From assembly GCA_037013685.1 (NCBI GenBank), contig CM072899.1:2287479-2351478 (forward strand): 64,000 nt of DNA, given 5' to 3'. The stretch comes from Acridotheres tristis. Taxonomy: Eukaryota > Chordata > Aves > Passeriformes > Sturnidae. The notes beneath the pieces are model-generated. The model did no database searches and was not told the origin of the DNA. It saw only the letters and a program-made list of their open reading frames with translations. Within the stretch, counting starts at the first letter, position 1. Each line of letters begins with the position of its first letter. Shown in pieces: positions 59,431 through 64,000 of this stretch. The position numbers were made by a program, and so were the translations under genes.

Positions 59431-61025
59431 CTGTGAAAATATAAACAGACAGAGGTAAATCTGTGCAAAAAAAATAGTTTTTTCTTTGCATCTTAGCTTA
59501 ACAGCAATCTCAGTTCTGTTTTCAAGGTGAAACATATCCACAAATGTTATTTCTATTTATTTGTTTATTAAGTTGTAGTGGTCATTTCGTGGAGTAGGGT
59601 TTTGGATCAACATCCCACCTTTCCTGTGAGTATCTTCTTTAAGAGGGTTTGGACTATTTTGTTGCAAAACAAACTATGATATATAAACATAAAAATGCTC
59701 CCTTTTCCATGAATAATAAGTTATTTATGAGAGCAGAGCTGCCCCCTGGGCCACCCCAGCCCAGCCATGGGACAGGGCTGAGATCTCTGTCCCAGCAGCA
59801 GCTCCAGGGCACATTTAGGGTCACATTATATGTGAGAACTTTGACTTTCCCAAGAAATCTTATTCCTGTGTCCTTCCCTGAGGTCTGCACGCCAGGGCAG
59901 TGGAGACCTGCACTAAAAATGAAGTGTGGAGCAAAAAACTTCCTCCTCTAATGAATGTGAGAGTACCAGAGACAAAATTTATAGGAGCCAGCACCAAAAA
60001 GCACCGGGAGGGAGGACACCTATGGCAAGGGACAAGCTGGGAATCTGTTGTGCTTAGAGGCACAGATTTCTTCTTATGCAACAGCATTCAGAGGGGAGGG
60101 AAAAAAAAAAAAATCTCTCACTTACTGGATATTTTTGGAATCCTAATTTCCTCGCTGCTGCTGCCATCGCCACCATCACTGACGGTTCTTATCTCGATGA
60201 GATAATCTTCTTCAAACGGGACCAGAAGTTCAGCTGAAGTGTTGTTTGTCTCCAGGATATGGGCTTTGCTGTGCCTGTTCTGTCTGTACAGAATCTAAGG
60301 GGTTGGGAAACAACAGGGATTTCATTTCGTTTTAAGTTTTAATGGATTTTTTTTGGGGGGGGGGACAGAGAGATTTTTCCAAAAGTTCCAAATTTTTCAG
60401 AGCACTGTCAGCATCCTGCAGGGTGTTAAAAGCAATTTAAAACAGGGGAATAAATGATGCAGGATTTTGGGGTGGGTACCACAGCAGGTGGTTTCCTAGA
60501 ACCCGAGGAAAATCAAAGAATTGTGCACTGCAATCAAGCTTTAAAATAAATTTTTATTTCCTTTAAAAGTAGATTTATGGGAGAGGTTTTTGGTTCATTC
60601 ACATAGACCTTTGTGTGAGTATCCTTCAGCCTCTTTTTTAAAGGTACATTTATGAACTGCCTGAGAGTGAGAATGTTTTAAATGTGGCTTATGACTGCCT
60701 TTAATGCTTAAAAGATTGTTCTCTATTTCTTATATATTTGTGAAGCTCCTTCCCTGGAGGTGTGAAAACAAGAGACTTTAGGTAAGTAAGATTACAAGGG
60801 GACAAGAGAAAAATCCAGAAAATTCCAGGTAATGAACACTCACTTTCCACCAAACCTCTGTACCTGTATTGTAACCAAAAATTCTGATTAATGAATTAAA
60901 GAAATCACTTACTTTGTAGCCCAGCACCTCAGACTCATTCTCCATTGTTTTCACATGCTCCCAGTTCAGGCAGATTTTGGAATTTGTCAGCTTCCAGGCG
61001 ATGTTCGCTGGAGGTTGACTTGGTG
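59297..61025 (-). CDS. CNTN3: Contactin (probably contactin-3), C-terminal three exons, partial gene
   Basis: Contactins are GPI-anchored neuronal cell-adhesion proteins with six Ig and four fibronectin III (FNIII) domains on the outer membrane face. Three minus-strand exons (61025-60913, 60294-60126, 59430-59297) join in phase into 137 codons counting the stop (113, 169 and 134 nt), with GT-AG borders throughout. They encode FNIII-4, including [48 protein letters not shown] and IRIPK, then a GPI-signal-like tail. The DGGDGSSSE block and the GYK-LYR spacing are typical of the CNTN3/4/5/6 group. From memory of vertebrate proteins, [15 protein letters not shown] and the SSLSS after the domain fit CNTN3 best, with CNTN4, CNTN5 and CNTN6 as alternatives. 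The Ig domains and FNIII-1 to 3 are not in the window and must lie beyond 64000. The contactin assignment is firm; the paralogue is an inference that needs alignment. Confidence 0.85.
59431..60125 (-). other. Intron between the last two contactin exons
   Basis: This 695-nt GT-AG intron has donor GTAAGTGAG and an acceptor after TTTATATTTTCACAG. I see no repeat other than an A-run at 60101-60113 and nothing that looks like an alternative exon. Confidence 0.75.
60126..60294 (-). CDS. CNTN3: CNTN3-like exon encoding the second part of FNIII-4
   Basis: This 169-nt exon lies between an AG acceptor (60296-60295) and a GTAAGT donor (60125-60120). It has 56 codons plus one base that starts the next codon. 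It reads [10 protein letters not shown], then [16 protein letters not shown], then [19 protein letters not shown], then IRIPKIS. The overlapping sequons NNT and NTS are potential N-glycans. [14 protein letters not shown] is the F-strand tyrosine and F-G loop of the last contactin FNIII domain. No stop or frameshift interrupts it, so this is a functional exon and not a pseudogene. Confidence 0.88.
60295..60912 (-). other. Intron splitting FNIII-4
   Basis: This 618-nt GT-AG intron is in phase 0, with donor GTAAGTGAT and acceptor CCCAACCCCTTAG. It contains an 11-base G run ending near 60363 on the plus strand. No other feature is seen. Confidence 0.75.
60913..61025 (-). CDS. CNTN3: CNTN3-like exon encoding the first part of FNIII-4
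   Basis: This 113-nt exon begins after a strong T-rich tract and an AAAG acceptor. Its first two bases complete a split codon (read as Ala if the previous exon ends in G). It then has 37 full codons and ends in phase 0 at GGC TAC AAA, followed by a GTAAGT donor at 60912-60907. The protein reads [12 protein letters not shown], then [11 protein letters not shown], then [10 protein letters not shown]. The two tryptophans are the usual FNIII strand B/C positions. NES is an N-glycosylation sequon. The cysteine in NSKICLNW is unusual for an FNIII strand; I recall phenylalanine there in the mammalian protein, but this was not checked. Confidence 0.85.
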
Positions 61026-62657
61026 CTTTAAAAAAAGAAAAAAAAAAAACTATAATAACGAGATAAACTGAATATTAATTTTCATGGTGTAGCTGAATGA
61101 TATGGGAGTAGCAAATGCTTGGGTGATTCAAACCCAAAAAAGCAAAAAAAAAACCCAAACATTTTCCAGTCCATCATTGCTCTGGTATTAGTCAGAATAA
61201 AGATCTATTCATAGCACAGAACCTCTTACTGTGAGACTTCATTTGCAAAATTAGGCACAGCCTGACACTGTCTGACAGTTCAAGTTATATTTGAGAGATT
61301 TTGTGGAAGAGAAATGTTGTTCCTCTCTATATTTCCATGTCCCAGAGGATGTTTTGCTGTCTGGATCTCAGAAAAAGCTAAATCTGAGAGCAAACTACAG
61401 AAGCCAAGATTTCCATCAGCCAGGACAGGTTACAAAGAGCTGCACATGAAAGTCTCCATGTGATCCACCATGAAACATTGCAGGATTTTAGAAATTCTCA
61501 GCACAATAGGCTGAGAGCAGCTTTCTCAAAGGCTTTTTTATGCCTAAGTGTGAGGACTTTGAAAATTTGCCTACAAGTGAGTGGAGCTAAATCCCGTGTG
61601 AACATGTGAGGGTGGAGCTGTGCCTCTGAACTGGAGCTGGGATTCAGGCTGGGATCCTCTCCTGCTCCATGGCACATCCCCCAGGAAAGAGGGATTGGAG
61701 CAGAGGCAAAAACGAGGAGAGATTTGGAGGAAAACATTCCAGCCTTGATTTTGAATTGTTTAACTCTGGGATCCTTCTCTTCCCCGCTGTGTGCTGGTGA
61801 TTGATGGATGTCACTTGGAAGGAACAGTTGATTTGGTGACAATTTCTTTCATTCCCCACAGAGATAAAACAAATTGACGGGCCCTGATGTTTCATATCTG
61901 CCTGCCTCATGACTTTGGAGAAGTTTAATCCATCCCTCTGGTAGGGAATGAGGTGTGGGTGGAGCTCCCAGGTGAATATCCAGGGATGTCCTTCCATCAG
62001 CCACGCTGTCAGTGCTGAGAAAGATTCATTTCATTATGAAACATTTATCTACTCTCACATATATCAAACTGCAGATTTACTTAAATATGGCTTGAAAGCT
62101 CTTTGTTGCTTTCAAGAAACATTTTATATAAGGAATTGGATAACAAAATAGTCACAAGAGGCAAAGGATGTCAAATACTTCATTGGCTGTGCACTCTGAA
62201 GAGGTTTGAAATCACTCAGAAATGGATGAATTATGGCCTTGTCCAAAGCTTTTTGACATAGAAACTTAAAGCCATCTTAATTCATGATCTTGGGACTGAA
62301 AAAACACCACAGGAGGATTTGCAAAACAAAATTATCTGGGTTTTTTTTCAGCCAGAAACTAGAATAAGTGGTAAGAGCACTTTCCCAAATCCACAGGAAT
62401 ATCTTCAAGGAAAACCAAGCAGTTCCAGGCCTAAAATTGGCAGATTATTTCCTCAATTAATTTCTTGTAATCAATGCACTCAAGCATAATAGAAATCCCA
62501 GATTTCTGCTGAATTTTATTGAGGTGCTGATGTTATTGTCATGGTTTAGGTAACACTTGGCTTTGTTGCTGTACTGAGCTGAGGTTCAGCCATGCAAGTA
62601 TTTCTAATACCTATATGTAATATTGATATATTTTGTGTGTATGTGTGTCTATTTGTA

Positions 62658-62914
62658 AGGGAAAAAGAAGGGGAAGATGAAAAATAAAAGGAAGAGGAAA
62701 AGGAAGAGGAAAAGGAAAAGGAAAAGGAAAAGGAATAGGAAAAGGAAAAGGAAGAGGAAAAGGAAGAGGAAAAGGAAAAGGAAAAGGAAAAGGAAAAGGA
62801 ATAGGAAAAGGAAAAGGAAAAGGAAAAGGAAAAGGAATAGGAAAAGGAAAAGGAAAAGGAGGGAGAAGGGGAAGAGGAAGGGGAAGAAGAAGAGGAAGGG
62901 GAAAAGGAAGAGGA
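62658..62914. repeat. (GGAAAA)n purine microsatellite
   Basis: About 255 bp of pure or nearly pure purine on plus, built from GGAAAA and GGAAGA units with scattered 'ggaata' variants. It lies in a contactin intron, where the pyrimidine strand is the transcript sense. Its open frames in several phases are a product of the repeat. Confidence 0.95.
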
Positions 62915-63544
62915 ATTTCTGAAATCCATGCCATATCATTAAAGAACCAGAGGAGAACATCTCCTCACGGAGCCATGTCCATGGTTTGAGGATATCAATT
63001 CACCTCCCTAAGTAGTTTTAACTGAACCCAGGATGTCACCTTAGCCCTTACATCGATCTCAGAGAGGAACACTTCAATCAGAATTGCACCTCTTTGGCAG
63101 CAGGATCATTTCAGCTTTGCTGAGTCCCTGCAATAATGGGATGAGCAGAAGGCTGCAGGAATCCTGGATGCTGAGCAGCAAGACAGAGTTATTACTTTGG
63201 AGCTCCATCTCCTGCTCCAGATGCACATTGTTTATATTCTCTTGACATATTGTCTCTTCTCTTATTGCAAGAGCTTGCATCTTCCACAGACAGAGCTTGA
63301 AATTTTAATCTATATATTTAAATATTAAAAAGGTTATTTTGACTTTAATTTTTAAATGAGCCATTAGCACAATCCTGAATTTGACAGAAGATAAAGTAGA
63401 TGTAAAACAAAAGCAAATTTATTCCTTCTGTGTTTTGTCATTTGACTGCCATGTCTTTAACTTGTCTTTCATACGGATGCACATAGGAATAGAGGGAAGA
63501 ATTCCCAGAGATGAATCTATTTTCCATTGAAAAATGGAAATCTG

Positions 63545-63690
63545 TGGAATCACAGAATGGTTTGGGTTGGAATAGCATTAAATTTAATTTCATTCAACCC
63601 CCTGCCATGGTTACAGACACTTTCCACCATCCCAGGTTTCTCCAAGCCTTGTCCAACCTGGTCTTGGACACTTCCAGGGATGGGTCCTGT
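63545..63690 (-). mobile_element. CR1 LINE 3' fragment
   Basis: Read on plus, it starts 'aatcacagaatggtttggg' and continues through 'caaccccctgccatgg' and 'cacttccagggatgg'. This is the antisense of an avian CR1 3' end, so the element is on the minus strand, 5'-truncated, and lies within the contactin intron in the gene's sense. Confidence 0.85.
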
Positions 63691-64000
63691 TTGAGCCCTT
63701 CAGAAATATCTTCTCTAGCTTTAGTTTTGATTGTTTTATTTACAATAAATATTGGGTTTGTGGCAATTAAAAATCAATTAACTCATTCTACAAGTTGTTC
63801 CTATCTTGCACTTGGAGTAATTGCATGGAAGACCATATAGAAAAGAGAGAAACAGGTGAAAATCAGAAATATTTCCCCTTCATGCTAAAGGGCAGATCAA
63901 TAATTTACTGGGAAAATAGAGTCTGAGGCAAACAAAACAGCAGAGTGCTTCACTTTTAGTATTAAATAATAATAATAAAAAAGACTAAATAGCATTTATA

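Larger units (their letters stand above)
61026..64000 (-). other. Upstream contactin intron, running off the window
   Basis: At least 2975 nt lie between the first visible exon and the window end. I found no further FNIII or Ig exon on the minus strand here. The stretch holds a purine microsatellite (62658-62914) and a CR1 fragment (63545-63690); the rest is unremarkable AT-rich sequence. Confidence 0.65.

Noticed and set aside
62546..62960. Phe/Leu, Ser/Phe and Lys/Arg repeat frames
   Set aside because: They are translations of the purine microsatellite in the contactin intron.

Overview
The window looks like avian nuclear DNA, most likely from a passerine. It is AT-rich and mostly non-coding. 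It carries many short, 5'-truncated CR1 LINE fragments whose sense 3' ends read 'aaggtcccttccaaccc' followed by 'cattctgggattc'. It also holds long homopyrimidine microsatellites and several minisatellites. No bacterial-type operon, rRNA, tRNA or CRISPR array is seen.

The only gene I can support lies at the right end on the minus strand. Three spliced exons (61025-60913, 60294-60126, and 59430 to the stop at 59297) encode the last fibronectin type III domain and the C-terminal GPI-attachment signal of a contactin, best matched from memory to contactin-3 (CNTN3). Splice sites and phases agree across all three exons. A 3' UTR with candidate poly(A) signals follows, at about 59296-58870. From 61026 to the window end is intron, so the rest of the gene lies beyond 64000.

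Everything from 1 to about 58870 reads as intergenic DNA downstream of CNTN3. Region by region: CR1 pieces in otherwise plain sequence (1-8170); two adjoining minisatellites (51 bp and 93-101 bp periods, 8170-9440); plain sequence with CR1 and a likely solo LTR end (9440-29690); a 1.16 kb array of 14-bp units with higher-order structure (29691-30851); a 12/15-bp array and a hexamer array (34364-35116); a second 14-bp array (39181-39770); a (TTCC)n tract (44431-44690); a 37-bp triplication and a 60-bp duplication (46079-46565); a 750-bp (CCTTT)n/(CTTTT)n tract (49861-50612); then CR1-studded plain sequence up to the gene.

The long open reading frames over the arrays arise because the repeat units lack stop codons, and I do not call them genes. 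I found no convincing new gene system. The most unusual things are the layered higher-order structure of the 14-bp array at 30 kb, the divergent C-terminal tail of the contactin, and a few unique AT-rich blocks that could be conserved regulatory elements.
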